Part shown: positions 26,397 through 35,610 of the stretch, in pieces
How positions within the stretch are numbered: position 1 is the first letter of the stretch
Layout of the letters: each line of letters starts with the position of its first letter
Made by a program: the position numbers and the translations under genes
Notes under the pieces: generated by a model
The model's input: the letters and a program-made list of their open reading frames with translations, nothing else
What the model was told of the DNA's origin: nothing
Databases searched by the model: none
Assembly: GCA_030144965.1 (NCBI GenBank)
Contig: JAMPUU010000006.1
Location: 124,001-188,000, forward strand
Origin: Nitrospira sp. BO4
GTDB lineage: Bacteria; Nitrospirota; Nitrospiria; Nitrospirales; Nitrospiraceae
Reading direction: 5' to 3'
Length of the DNA: 64,000 bases

Positions 26397-28700
26397 TCAA
26401 GAAATGGATCTTTGAATCCCAGCTAGACGCAGATACTCCTTGTAGCTGCGAAGCACCCGTTTGACGTACTGCCGGGTCTCTTGATACTGGATCAACTCAA
26501 CAAACTCATCCTCGCTCCGCCCGCGATAGGTCGCCGCCCAATTTCCCACGACGATCGGGCCAGCATTGTACGCAGCGATCGTTTGTACGAGATTGCCGGA
26601 AAACTGCGTGAGCAGTTGCTCCACATACCGGACTCCGATCCGGATGTTGATCTCTTGATCGAATAGATCTTCTCTCGACAGGCTCGGAAGGCGATGCTGT
26701 TGAGCCACCGCATTGGCGGTGGCCGGCATGACTTGCATCAATCCGATGGCGCCGACACGAGACACAGCTCTCCAATCATACTGACTTTCCTCTCGAATGA
26801 TCGCCGCAACAAGAAGCGGGTCAACCCCATTCGCTCCCAACATTTTGATTGTAGGGAGCAATCCGGTTGGATAGGCCGCATTCCAGAGACCGTCGGCAAT
26901 CACTCCGCCGGTTCGCTCCAACTTTTCTCGGAACCGGGATCGTACCAGACGCAAAGCATGATGGTACGCGCCGACCTCGTTCAACATCATCGATAAGGCG
27001 GCCAATACCTCGGGATCACGACTATATCGATCCGTCAACGCGGCAAGCTCTCTCGCGGCATCTTGATCGAGACCAAGTGTCCTGAGTTCGACCGCCCGCC
27101 GGTATGATGACTGCAGCTCGATTTGTGCCCGACTATTTGGCTGAGTATCTTGAACCGACGCTGAAGGTATCTCCGATGCGGGCTGGGTGGATGCAGCTGA
27201 GATGGGGGAGGGCTCCGGTTCCGTCCTACCGGCGGTCGAGATGCCCGTTTGTTCACGCGCCAACTGGCAATAGTACGTGAAGGGAAACCGCTGACAAAGC
27301 TGCGCGAACACTTCCTTTGACTTCGCATCCTCGACACGGCCGTAGGACCGGGCAATCCAGTAAAGCGCCTGCGGCTCAAAGTCGCTGTCCTTCTGATCGA
27401 CGATCTGCTGCCATACACGGATCGCGTCACGATGGCGGTCCGTTCGGTAGAGCACCCACCCTTCCCGCCATTGTGCTTCCGTCCGTTGCGACATCGGGTC
27501 TCCCGACTTAGCAACGAGTCGATACTTTGCAATCGATTCATCGAACCGTGCTTGGTCCTCCAGCCAGATCCCGGCAAATATGTTGATCTGCCCTTTCTGT
27601 TCCGGAGTCAGCGTTCGCTTCGGCAGCGTGCGGCAAAGATCCAACAGCTTGTCTCCCAGTCCCAGCCGTAGATAGACCCTCCCCAACCATACGGTGGCTT
27701 CGTCAGCCCGAGGGCCTTGCTCCTCGGTCAGCGCATAAAACGTGTCGCGCGCCTGATCGTACAGCTTGAGCCGAACCTGGGCGATACCCAATTTGAGTTT
27801 GGCGTCCCAGCGATTTGGAGAGGAGGGGTCCCGCGCGATAAACTTTTTCAACTCATCGATTGCCTCCACATGGAGCGACTGTGCTAAGAATGCCTGCGCC
27901 CGCGCATAATGCGTGTCGGCTGGAGCTGTCCAAGGCTCGCCCCCGATATTGGTCCCGAGCAGAGTTTCGGCTTCCTTGGCCTCCTTAGTCTGCGGGAACT
28001 TCACCCAGAGTTGCTTCAGCGTTTCCCGCCCCTCGGTCAGTTGATTTTCTCGAAGATAACAAGTGGCCAACCGTAACCACGCCTGAGCGATCTGTGGATC
28101 CTTGTCATTCCCATTGACTGCTTTCACAAGCCAGGCCACGGCTGCAGAACAGTTGGAAGCTTGGTACCACGCTTCCCCGGCACGAAGCGCGACTTGGTTG
28201 AGCAGGTTGGAATCGGGAACCGCTTGCGGTACGCCTTCAAACATATCGGCCGCTTCCTTGGCATCGCCCGCATGCAGCAAGGCCTCGCCGATCCAGAATC
28301 GAATGTAATCGTCGAGCACCGGAAAATCCCGTTGGGCTGCCCGAAGGTAAGAAAGTGCGCTTGCAGGGTTTCGTTCTATCAGAATGACACCGGACAGCAA
28401 CCCGGCGCGTTTAGCCCACTGCGAAGCAGGAAATCCCTCCATCACCTTTCGGAGACGTTCCAACCTCAGGGCCACAACTTGATCTTTCGTCAAGCTATTG
28501 CCGAGTCGTTCCTTCGGCCAGACCGCAGCCAGAAAACAGTCCTCTGCCGAGAGACAGGTATCGGTATTTGATTGTTCCGGTGTGGCGACCTGCGCGGTAT
28601 GCGCGTCGCGTGAGAACAAACCGCTGAGCGCAATTGCCAGCCCTGCAGCCAGCACCAAGCCGACGCCGACGATGGAATGAGCCTTAGTATAGGTTCTCAT
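26397..28700 (-). CDS. soluble lytic murein transglycosylase (Slt70-like)
   Basis: This periplasmic muramidase-like enzyme cleaves peptidoglycan and releases anhydromuropeptides. Of 767 residues, the first 25 are a signal segment. About 60-560 is a helical superhelix with TPR-like units (D-A-K-E-A-A-D-M-F-E-G-V, Y-D-Q-A-R-D-T-F-Y-A-L), as in Slt70. The C-terminal SLT domain has the catalytic glutamate in A-I-I-R-E-E-S-Q-Y-D, then G-A-I-G-L-M-Q-V-M-P and I-A-A-Y-N-A-G. It ends 64 bases before zapB, on the same strand. Confidence 0.9.
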   Translation of the reverse strand: MRTYTKAHSIVGVGLVLAAGLAIALSGLFSRDAHTAQVATPEQSNTDTCLSAEDCFLAAVWPKERLGNSLTKDQVVALRLERLRKVMEGFPASQWAKRAGLLSGVILIERNPASALSYLRAAQRDFPVLDDYIRFWIGEALLHAGDAKEAADMFEGVPQAVPDSNLLNQVALRAGEAWYQASNCSAAVAWLVKAVNGNDKDPQIAQAWLRLATCYLRENQLTEGRETLKQLWVKFPQTKEAKEAETLLGTNIGGEPWTAPADTHYARAQAFLAQSLHVEAIDELKKFIARDPSSPNRWDAKLKLGIAQVRLKLYDQARDTFYALTEEQGPRADEATVWLGRVYLRLGLGDKLLDLCRTLPKRTLTPEQKGQINIFAGIWLEDQARFDESIAKYRLVAKSGDPMSQRTEAQWREGWVLYRTDRHRDAIRVWQQIVDQKDSDFEPQALYWIARSYGRVEDAKSKEVFAQLCQRFPFTYYCQLAREQTGISTAGRTEPEPSPISAASTQPASEIPSASVQDTQPNSRAQIELQSSYRRAVELRTLGLDQDAARELAALTDRYSRDPEVLAALSMMLNEVGAYHHALRLVRSRFREKLERTGGVIADGLWNAAYPTGLLPTIKMLGANGVDPLLVAAIIREESQYDWRAVSRVGAIGLMQVMPATANAVAQQHRLPSLSREDLFDQEINIRIGVRYVEQLLTQFSGNLVQTIAAYNAGPIVVGNWAATYRGRSEDEFVELIQYQETRQYVKRVLRSYKEYLRLAGIQRSIS

Positions 28701-28835
28701 GAAGACTCACCGACATTCACCCGCGTTCATTATATACAGGGCCGCCGACAATGGAAGAAGTTTCGAGCCCAGTGATGCGTGAGGCCGTATGCGGCTCAGC
28801 TCCCGCTGTGGTAGGCTCCTGTCATCGAGGACGCT

Positions 28836-29936
28836 ATGCCCGACGTGCCGATGGCCCATTCGAATACAGCGACAAATCTTTTGGGTTTCACCGAATCCCA
28901 GATGGAGAAGTTTGTCTGCGGACAGCGCTGGCCGGCGTATCGTGCCAAACAAATCTTGCGCTGGCTCTATCAGCGTCGGGTACGGGTTGTCACCGATATG
29001 ACCGACCTCCCTATGCCTGATCGGTTGATGTTGTCTCGATCTGCCGCCATTGGTCGCTCGGCTCAAGTCACAGTCATGCGGTCCCAGGATGGAACGCGGA
29101 AATTGCTGTTGGCGCTCGATGATGGAATGACGATCGAAGCCGTCCTGATCCCGGATGAAGAACGGCTGACACTGTGTGTGTCGACGCAGGTCGGCTGTAT
29201 GTTGGACTGCGGTTTCTGTCTGACCGGAAGAATGGGGCTGAAACGAAACCTCAAGCTTCACGAAATCATCGACCAAATCCTGAGCGCCCAAGATGTGCTG
29301 GCTTCCAATGAACGCATCACGAATCTCGTCTTCATGGGAATGGGAGAACCTCTGGCTAATCTGGAAACGCTCAAGGCCGCGGTCACCGGTCTGACCAACA
29401 AACCGTGGGGCCTTGGATGGTCGCGCAGACGTATCACGGTTTCAACGGCGGGACTGGCGTCCCGCCTCACGGAGGTTGCGGCGCTCGGTGTGAATCTCGC
29501 CGTCTCGCTTAATGCCACGACTGAAGAACAGCGGCGAGAACTGATGCCTGCCGCGAGCGAGATCGCCTCGCTGAGGGCACTCTTGGCTGCGTGTCGTCGC
29601 TATCCGCTCGCTTCCCATCAGCGCCTGACGTTCGAGTATGTTCTTCTGGCAGGCGTAAATGATCACTCGGCTGATGCCCGCCGCCTGGTACAGTTGCTAA
29701 GATCCATACGGTGCAAGGTCAATCTGATCCCGTTCAATGAATTTCCAGGTAGTCGTTTTCATCGCCCATCGGAACAAGACATCCTTCGTTTTCAATCCGC
29801 CCTCCGCGAGGCCGGCCTCGATGCGTTCGTTCGCAAGAGCCGAGGACGTGACGTATTCGGCGCCTGCGGACAACTCGGAGATCTCTCCGGCAACCGAACC
29901 CCCCTAACCTTGACACCCATTGAAACTCGTTGCTAG
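28836..29936 (+). CDS. rlmN: 23S rRNA/tRNA (adenine-C2)-methyltransferase RlmN
   Basis: This radical SAM enzyme methylates A2503 of 23S rRNA and A37 of some tRNAs. It has the Fe-S cluster motif C-M-L-D-C-G-F-C, a SAM-binding G-M-G-E-P, the S-x-N strand (A-V-S-L-N-A), and the C-terminal mechanistic cysteine in F-G-A-C-G-Q-L. The N-terminal RNA-binding part has Q-R-W-P-A-Y-R-A-K-Q-I-L-R-W-L-Y. At 366 residues it is of usual length. The next gene's start lies one base after its stop. Confidence 0.93.
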   Translation: MPDVPMAHSNTATNLLGFTESQMEKFVCGQRWPAYRAKQILRWLYQRRVRVVTDMTDLPMPDRLMLSRSAAIGRSAQVTVMRSQDGTRKLLLALDDGMTIEAVLIPDEERLTLCVSTQVGCMLDCGFCLTGRMGLKRNLKLHEIIDQILSAQDVLASNERITNLVFMGMGEPLANLETLKAAVTGLTNKPWGLGWSRRRITVSTAGLASRLTEVAALGVNLAVSLNATTEEQRRELMPAASEIASLRALLAACRRYPLASHQRLTFEYVLLAGVNDHSADARRLVQLLRSIRCKVNLIPFNEFPGSRFHRPSEQDILRFQSALREAGLDAFVRKSRGRDVFGACGQLGDLSGNRTPLTLTPIETRC

Positions 29937-29937
29937 C

Positions 29938-31338
29938 ATGGTTTTTTCGACGAACATCATGATCAGACAATCTTCCAAACGCTATTGGTTTACCCGCATT
30001 CTTGGGGCACTGCTCGTCTTTGGCTCGACCTCCTTGTCGATGGGAGCTGAACCAAACGAATATCAGCTCTCAAACGGCATGAAAGTGCTGCTGATTGAGG
30101 TCCCCAAGGCTCCGGTGGCCACGGTGCAAGTGTGGTATAGGGTCGGCTCCCGTAATGAAGTCATGGGTCGGGCCGGACTCTCCCACATGCTCGAGCACAT
30201 GATGTTCAAGGGCACGGCGAAGTATCCCAAAGGATCATTTTCCCGTATCGTCCGGAAAAACGGCGGAATCGACAACGCGTTTACCAGCCAAGACTTCACC
30301 GCCTACTTCGAGAATGTGGCTGCTGATCGTGTCGGGTTGGCCTTGGAACTGGAGGCCGATCGGATGCAGGGCCTCCTTCTCGACAACGGCGAATTCCAAA
30401 CCGAGCGTGAAGTCGTCAAGGAAGAGCGCCGGCTCAGGTCCGAGGACGACCCGCAGGGGGCGCTGGTTGAGGCCCTGTTTGCCCAAGCCTTCCTCAGCCA
30501 CCCCTATCATTGGCCTGTGATCGGCTGGTTCGCCGATATCGACGCGATGTCTCTGGAAGACTTACAGCGCCACTACGACACGTTTTACTCTCCCAACAAC
30601 GCAACCCTGATCGTCGTGGGCGATATCAAGGCCGACGCCTTGCTTCCGACGATCAAGCATCTCTTTGAACCGATCCCCAGAGGTCCCTCGCCCAAGCAAG
30701 CCCTGCCGCAGGAGCCGGATCAACGAGGTGAGCGCCGTTTCATCCTCAAACGGGAAGCGCAGGTGCCGTTTGTCATGATGGGGTTTCGTGTGCCCAACTA
30801 TTCGAGCGAGGACTCCTATGCCCTCGACATCCTCGAATCGATCCTTTCGCATGGGAAAAGCTCCCGTCTGTACCAGAGCTTGGTGTATGAGCAGAAAAAC
30901 TCATTGGCGGTCGGGGCTGAATACAGCTTGCTGCAGACAGATCCCGGCCTGTTCTATTTCTACTCATTGGTGAACCCCGGCGCGAAAGTTGAGGCGGTCG
31001 AAGAAGCCTTGCAGCGCGAGATCGTGCGGCTTCAGAATGAGCCGCCGTCTGATCTGGAGCTTCAGCGGGCCAAGAACCAGGTGGAAGCGTCGCGCGTCTT
31101 CGAGCAGGATTCGAATTTCCGCCATGCCATGTTGATGGGGCAAGCGGAGTCCGTCGGTGCCGGGTGGCGGCGGGTCGATCAATTCGTGGAGCGCATTCGC
31201 GCCGTCAGCGCAAAGGATATCCAGCGCGTCGCCAAGCAATACCTCACCCAGGACAATCGGACCGTCGGCATTCTCGTTCCCACGCCGTCCATGCCCCCCG
31301 AATCGAATCCCACAGCGGTCAACGAAGGAAAGTCTTAG
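29938..31338 (+). CDS. M16 family zinc peptidase, catalytic subunit
   Basis: The 466-residue exported protein has a signal segment at about 20-40 (I-L-G-A-L-L-V-F-G-S-T-S-L-S-M-G-A) and an intact zinc site H-M-L-E-H with a distal glutamate in E-R-E-V-V-K-E-E. The second half carries the L-E-S-I-L-S-H-G-K-S-S-R-L-Y-Q region. M16 peptidases degrade peptides in a closed chamber. The adjacent M16 gene lacks the zinc site, so the two probably form one heterodimer, as in other bacterial pairs. Confidence 0.9.
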   Translation: MVFSTNIMIRQSSKRYWFTRILGALLVFGSTSLSMGAEPNEYQLSNGMKVLLIEVPKAPVATVQVWYRVGSRNEVMGRAGLSHMLEHMMFKGTAKYPKGSFSRIVRKNGGIDNAFTSQDFTAYFENVAADRVGLALELEADRMQGLLLDNGEFQTEREVVKEERRLRSEDDPQGALVEALFAQAFLSHPYHWPVIGWFADIDAMSLEDLQRHYDTFYSPNNATLIVVGDIKADALLPTIKHLFEPIPRGPSPKQALPQEPDQRGERRFILKREAQVPFVMMGFRVPNYSSEDSYALDILESILSHGKSSRLYQSLVYEQKNSLAVGAEYSLLQTDPGLFYFYSLVNPGAKVEAVEEALQREIVRLQNEPPSDLELQRAKNQVEASRVFEQDSNFRHAMLMGQAESVGAGWRRVDQFVERIRAVSAKDIQRVAKQYLTQDNRTVGILVPTPSMPPESNPTAVNEGKS

Positions 31339-31344
31339 TCGACT

Positions 31345-32742
31345 ATGGGTAACGAACCGAGAACCAACAAGCGCTGCTCTCCCGATCCGCCATCTGTCCG
31401 AGGATGCGCTGGAAGAGGTGCGTTGGGATGGGTCTTGTGTGCTGCGTTGTTGACCTGCGTCACGACGACAGGGTTTGCGGCGGACATTTCGCCGACGAGA
31501 TTCGTCACCCCGAACGGGATGACCGTGTTGGTGTTGGAACAGCATTTTCTCCCGATCGTTGAAATTCATGCCCTGATCAAGGCCGGCTCCGCGCAAGATC
31601 CACCGGACAAAGCAGGTGTGGCGAATTTAGTCGCCAGCCTCTTGGACGAAGGGACAGGAACGAGATCTTCTAAACAGCTGGCTGAGCAGATTGATTTTGT
31701 CGGCGGCTCGCTGGGAGCCCAAGCGGGCGAAGATTTCACGACGGCATCGGCACGCACCCTCAAAAAGGACATCGACCTCGGCTTCATCCTCCTTGCCGAC
31801 ATCCTTCAGCATCCGGCATTTCCCAAGCAGGAATTTGAACGGGTTCGCTCACAAATCCTTGGGGAAATTGTCAGCGACAATGACGATCCCGGGCACGTCG
31901 CCATTAAGGCGTTCAATCAGTTGGTCTTCCAGAATCATCCCTATCGTTGGCCGGTGAACGGGACCGAGGAGACACTGAACAAGATCACGTTAGCGGATGT
32001 CCAAAGCTTTTACGCTAAGGAGTACCTCCCCAACCAAGTCATCCTCACGATCGTCGGTGACGTGACGGTCGAACAAGCGACCGCACTCGTTCAGACGCAT
32101 TTCGGATCCTGGAAGAAAGGTCCCGGGCCGACCAGGTCGGTCAGGAAGCCGGCCGCCATCGACAAGAAGGCCGTGCAGCTCATTGAGAAGGATTTGACGC
32201 AATCCACGATAGTGCTGGGTCACCCCGGAATCAGTCGAACCAACCCGGACTTTTACGCCGTGACCGTGATGAATCATATCCTGGGTGCCGGTGGATTTTC
32301 CTCGCGTCTCATGGATTCCATTCGGGACAAGCAGGGGCTCGCGTACGGCATTATGAGCCATTACGACGCCCGGGCGATGCCAGGCTCTTTCTGGATCAAT
32401 CTTCAGACTCGAACCGAGACCACGAACCAGGCTATCAGCGGTGTCTTAGCTGAAATGAAGGCTATTCGGGAGGCCTCGGTCAGTGATCAGGAATTGGCTG
32501 AGGCCAAATCCTTCTTGATGGGCAGCTTCCCGTTGCGGCTGGATTCCACTGCCAAGTTGGCGCAGGTCTTGGCGCAGGTAGAGTTTTTTGGGCTGGGGTT
32601 CGACTATTTCAGTCAGTACACAAAGTGGATCGAACGGGTGACAAAGGAAGATGTGCTGCGCGTCGCGAAACAGTACCTGGATCCTCAACACTACGCGCTT
32701 GTTGTCGTCGGCAACATCACCAAGGCGAAGGTCCGCCACTAG
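31345..32742 (+). CDS. M16 family peptidase, non-catalytic partner
   Basis: The 465-residue exported M16 protein has a signal segment L-G-W-V-L-C-A-A-L-L-T-C. The H-x-x-E-H zinc motif is replaced by L-V-A-S-L-L-D-E, so it cannot bind zinc in the usual way. It does retain the substrate-binding R/Y motif in F-S-S-R-L-M-D-S-I-R-D-K-Q-G-L-A-Y. This is the typical division of labour in a two-subunit M16 peptidase. It follows the active subunit by six bases. Confidence 0.88.
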   Translation: MGNEPRTNKRCSPDPPSVRGCAGRGALGWVLCAALLTCVTTTGFAADISPTRFVTPNGMTVLVLEQHFLPIVEIHALIKAGSAQDPPDKAGVANLVASLLDEGTGTRSSKQLAEQIDFVGGSLGAQAGEDFTTASARTLKKDIDLGFILLADILQHPAFPKQEFERVRSQILGEIVSDNDDPGHVAIKAFNQLVFQNHPYRWPVNGTEETLNKITLADVQSFYAKEYLPNQVILTIVGDVTVEQATALVQTHFGSWKKGPGPTRSVRKPAAIDKKAVQLIEKDLTQSTIVLGHPGISRTNPDFYAVTVMNHILGAGGFSSRLMDSIRDKQGLAYGIMSHYDARAMPGSFWINLQTRTETTNQAISGVLAEMKAIREASVSDQELAEAKSFLMGSFPLRLDSTAKLAQVLAQVEFFGLGFDYFSQYTKWIERVTKEDVLRVAKQYLDPQHYALVVVGNITKAKVRH

Positions 32743-32761
32743 ACAGCCTGAAGAGCACTCC

Positions 32762-33571
32762 ATGCAATCGGCTGTTCTCCAGCACAAACTCGATCGGCTC
32801 CGAACCCTCCTGACAGAGATGGGCTCGGTAGTGGTCGCGTATTCCGGTGGAATCGACAGCACCTTCATCCTGAAGGTCGCTCACGAGCAACTCCATGAAA
32901 AGGCGGTCGGTATCACGGCCGTCTCTCCGACGTTCCCCTCGATCGAGTTGGAAACTGCCGAGCGGGTCGCCCAGGAAATCGGTGCACGTTATGAAACGGT
33001 CCAAACCGATCAGCTGGCCATCGACGACTTCGTCAAGAATGACGCAAATCGGTGTTTTCACTGTAAGACCGATTTGTACCGGCTTCTTGGGAATCTCCGT
33101 GAATCCAAGGCAGCTGCGTATGTCGTGGACGGAACCAACCTTGATGATCTCGGTGACGACCGTCCCGGCATCAACGCCGCTCGCCAATGGGGAGTTCGCA
33201 GCCCGCTCGTCGAAGCTGAACTCTCGAAGTCCGACATCCGCATCCTGGCCAAAGAACTTGGGCTTTCAAATTGGGATAAACCGGCCGCAGCCTGTCTTTC
33301 GTCAAGAATCCCGCGAGGGATCGTGATTACCAGCGAAAAATTAAGCCGAGTCGAAAGAGCCGAAGCCGTGCTCCAACACGAGGGATTCCGTCATTTTCGA
33401 GTGCGAAACCACGGGGAAATAGCCAGGATTGAAGTAGCGAAAGACGAACTGCCTTGGTTCATGGAAGCAGCCCGATGCGCCAGAATCAGCGCACAATTGA
33501 AGGAATTGGGGTTTAAATTCGTGACCGTGGATTTGGAAGGGTATCGGGCGGGTGGAGTCACGCTGAGCTGA
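32762..33571 (+). CDS. larE: LarE-type ATP-dependent sulfur transferase
   Basis: LarE activates and sulfurates pyridinium dicarboxylate intermediates for the nickel-pincer nucleotide cofactor of lactate racemase-type enzymes. From the ATG at 32762 the 269 residues show the PP-loop Y-S-G-G-I-D-S-T, R-C-F-H-C-K-T-D-L-Y, and the A-C-L-S-S-R-I-P-R-G loop, whose cysteine is the likely sulfur donor. No larA, larB or larC lies in the window. The frame is open further upstream but that part is inside the preceding gene. It ends in a terminator hairpin facing atpF. Confidence 0.85.
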   Translation: MQSAVLQHKLDRLRTLLTEMGSVVVAYSGGIDSTFILKVAHEQLHEKAVGITAVSPTFPSIELETAERVAQEIGARYETVQTDQLAIDDFVKNDANRCFHCKTDLYRLLGNLRESKAAAYVVDGTNLDDLGDDRPGINAARQWGVRSPLVEAELSKSDIRILAKELGLSNWDKPAAACLSSRIPRGIVITSEKLSRVERAEAVLQHEGFRHFRVRNHGEIARIEVAKDELPWFMEAARCARISAQLKELGFKFVTVDLEGYRAGGVTLS

Positions 33572-33581
33572 CTCCACCCGC
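33548..33581. terminator. bidirectional terminator-like hairpin between larE and atpF
   Basis: A perfect 13-base-pair stem (gcgggtggagtca against tgactccacccgc) with an eight-base loop spans the last codons and stop of larE. It also sits 14 bases after the atpF stop. There is no long T-run on either side, so strength is uncertain, but position and symmetry fit shared termination of convergent units. Confidence 0.6.
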
Positions 33582-33594
33582 ACGTTACAATACG

Positions 33595-34101
33595 TTATCG
33601 CCCATAGGATTTGGAAAGAGCGTCGAGCGCTTCGTCTGCGAACTTTTTCTGATCAGCCTCAGTCAAGCTCCGCTGCACCACTTTCTCGGCTACCATCAAC
33701 GCAAGCTCGGTCGTTTGGGTCCGAATGTCTTGAAGCGCCTTGCGCCGTTCCTGCTCGATCTCACGCGTAGCTTCCCCTTTGATTCGTTCCGCATCCGCCG
33801 TTAACCGTTGCTCGTTTTCATCGAGGAGCCGTTGTGCCCGTTCCTTCGCGGTGGCAAGGATGGCTTCCGCCTCTTTCCCTGCTGCGCTGAGCTTGGCTTC
33901 ATATTCCTTCAACCGGCGCTCGGCTTCCGTTCGATGAAGCTCGGCTTGATCCAAGCTGTCCTTGATTTTCTTTTCGCGCTCTTCAAGAACGCTCAGGATG
34001 CCCGGGAAGGCATACTTGTAGAGCACAAAAAACAAAATCGCGAACGACACGATTTCCCAGAAGATCAGGGAAGAGAAAAAATGCGATTCAAACTGAGGCA
34101 T
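33595..34101 (-). CDS. atpF: ATP synthase F0 subunit b
   Basis: The 168-residue stator subunit has an N-terminal membrane helix (L-I-F-W-E-I-V-S-F-A-I-L-F-F-V-L) and a long charged coiled coil with V-L-E-E-R-E-K-K-I. It is the last gene of the atpI-B-E-F run. The delta and F1 genes, which usually follow directly, are not here; larE lies next, in the opposite direction. Confidence 0.93.
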   Translation of the reverse strand: MPQFESHFFSSLIFWEIVSFAILFFVLYKYAFPGILSVLEEREKKIKDSLDQAELHRTEAERRLKEYEAKLSAAGKEAEAILATAKERAQRLLDENEQRLTADAERIKGEATREIEQERRKALQDIRTQTTELALMVAEKVVQRSLTEADQKKFADEALDALSKSYGR

Positions 34102-34178
34102 AATTTAACCTAAGTGCTGTGTGCTGAGTCCTGAGCGCCGAGTGCTATTCAGCACCGTGCACTCACCGCTCGGCACTG

Positions 34179-34409
34179 TTATTTGCGGAAGCCCATGATG
34201 ATGAAGGCAATGACCAAGCCATACAAGGCAATGGCTTCCACCAACGCGAATCCGATCCACATATACTTCGTGACGCGAGCTTCTGCTTCGGGCTGACGGG
34301 CCACCACTTCGATCATCTTCCCGAAGATGTAGCCGATTCCCACACCGGCCCCGGCAAACCCTGCCGCCGCACATCCCATACCGATCAACCCTGCTGCTGC
34401 TGAATCCAT
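34179..34409 (-). CDS. atpE: ATP synthase F0 subunit c
   Basis: The 76-residue hairpin proteolipid has two membrane helices, the loop A-R-Q-P-E-A-E, and the proton-binding glutamate in G-F-A-L-V-E-A-I-A-L-Y-G-L-V. A glycine-rich first helix (G-F-A-G-A-G-V-G-I-G) is family-typical. The rotor ion appears to be H+, because no sodium-type ligand set is evident. Seventy-seven bases of repeated gtgctgag-like sequence separate it from atpF. Confidence 0.94.
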   Translation of the reverse strand: MDSAAAGLIGMGCAAAGFAGAGVGIGYIFGKMIEVVARQPEAEARVTKYMWIGFALVEAIALYGLVIAFIIMGFRK

Positions 34410-34445
34410 TATGGCTTACTCCTCCCTTGTCTAAACGCGCACGCG

Positions 34446-35195
34446 CTAATGCGCGTGCTCATCATGTCCGTGCAAATGAAATGCGTCCCCCAAGTAGACA
34501 CAAGTCAATATCGTAAAAATATAGGCTTGAATGAACGCGATACCACATTCCAATACATAGATTGCCACCGTAAACGTAAAGGGCAACCACCCGATCAGCA
34601 ACCCGCCACCGATCGTCAGGCCGAACAGAACCGCAAGCATGACGTGGCCTGCCGTCATATTCGCAAAGAGCCGGACAGCCAGCGAAACAGGCCGTGCCAA
34701 TTGACTGATTATTTCGATCGGAATCATCAAGGGCACCAGCCAGCCGGGCGTGCCTGGCGGAACAAGGATGCCGAGGAACTTCACTCCATGTAAATAAAAT
34801 CCTATGACCAAGCTGAGCCCGTAGACCACGCAGGAAAAGACAGCCGTCACGACTACCTGACTCGTGACCGTGTAACTGCCTGGGATCAACCCGATGAGAT
34901 TACTGAAGAGAATAAACAGGAACAGCGTGGCGATGAGAGGGAAAAATCGCATCCCCTCTTTGCCCATCGTATCCAAAATCATGCTGCGAATGAAATCCGC
35001 CATCATTTCCGCCATGCTCTGCAACTTTCCGGGCACCAGCCTGCGGGCCGATCCTGCCATCACCATCAACATCGCCGTCACCGCAACGACGATCCACATG
35101 AAGACGACGGCCTTATTGATAGAAATGTCCAATCCGGCTAGCGAAATCGGAATCCAGTTCTGAAGTTCGAATTGATGGAGCGGGCTTTCTTCCAT
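34446..35195 (-). CDS. atpB: ATP synthase F0 subunit a
   Basis: The 249 residues form the proton channel half. They contain multiple membrane helices, the essential arginine in S-L-A-V-R-L-F-A-N-M, and the C-terminal helix with A-Y-I-F-T-I-L-T-C-V-Y-L. The C-terminus is histidine-rich (H-L-H-G-H-D-E-H-A-H), which is unusual but seen in some relatives. It lies 36 bases upstream of atpE and 31 bases after the atpI-like gene. Confidence 0.94.
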   Translation of the reverse strand: MEESPLHQFELQNWIPISLAGLDISINKAVVFMWIVVAVTAMLMVMAGSARRLVPGKLQSMAEMMADFIRSMILDTMGKEGMRFFPLIATLFLFILFSNLIGLIPGSYTVTSQVVVTAVFSCVVYGLSLVIGFYLHGVKFLGILVPPGTPGWLVPLMIPIEIISQLARPVSLAVRLFANMTAGHVMLAVLFGLTIGGGLLIGWLPFTFTVAIYVLECGIAFIQAYIFTILTCVYLGDAFHLHGHDEHAH

Positions 35196-35226
35196 GATAC
35201 TCTTGTGTTTTCTTTATCGATCGGCG

Positions 35227-35445
35227 TTACGTCTTCCACCGTTGGGCCGACCGATACGCATTCCTCATTCCTGTCGCGAGGCCTAACACAAGACCTCCAA
35301 TCATCCCCCAGGGGGTAGAATCAAAGAGGTATGTGTCGCAGACCCACCCCAGCGCTCCCCCGACAATCAGCGCAGCGAGCAGATCTGTTGCGATCCGGAC
35401 CGCTTGGCCGAGCCCCGCGTATAAGGGATCTTGTGAAGGGGCCAT
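35227..35445 (-). CDS. atpI: AtpI/AtpZ-type small membrane protein
   Basis: The 72-residue protein has two hydrophobic helices (A-A-L-I-V-G-G-A-L-G-W-V and P-W-G-M-I-G-G-L-V-L-G-L-A-T-G-M) and the first-gene position in the F0 cluster. This matches AtpI/AtpZ, thought to aid c-ring assembly or Mg2+ supply. AtpI and AtpZ are hard to separate by eye; AtpZ-like short length is noted. Confidence 0.75.
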   Translation of the reverse strand: MAPSQDPLYAGLGQAVRIATDLLAALIVGGALGWVCDTYLFDSTPWGMIGGLVLGLATGMRNAYRSAQRWKT

Positions 35446-35610
35446 CCGAGACCCATGGGAGGCGAGAGCACGTGAGCAGAACTCTGCCGTTGATGGGCGA
35501 GCAATTTAAGCAAAACTCCGTGAGGAATGTCAAGCCGTTAGAGCCCTATCCCACCAGAAATCTCTGCGGTATAGTGGGCTCACGCTCCTTGTACAAGGAA
35601 GTCATTGAAC

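Noticed and set aside
34110..34178. Repeated gtgctgag-like bases between atpE and atpF
   Set aside because: They can form short stems, but the repeats are imperfect, and similar bases occur by chance elsewhere (for example near 12735), so no named element was called.
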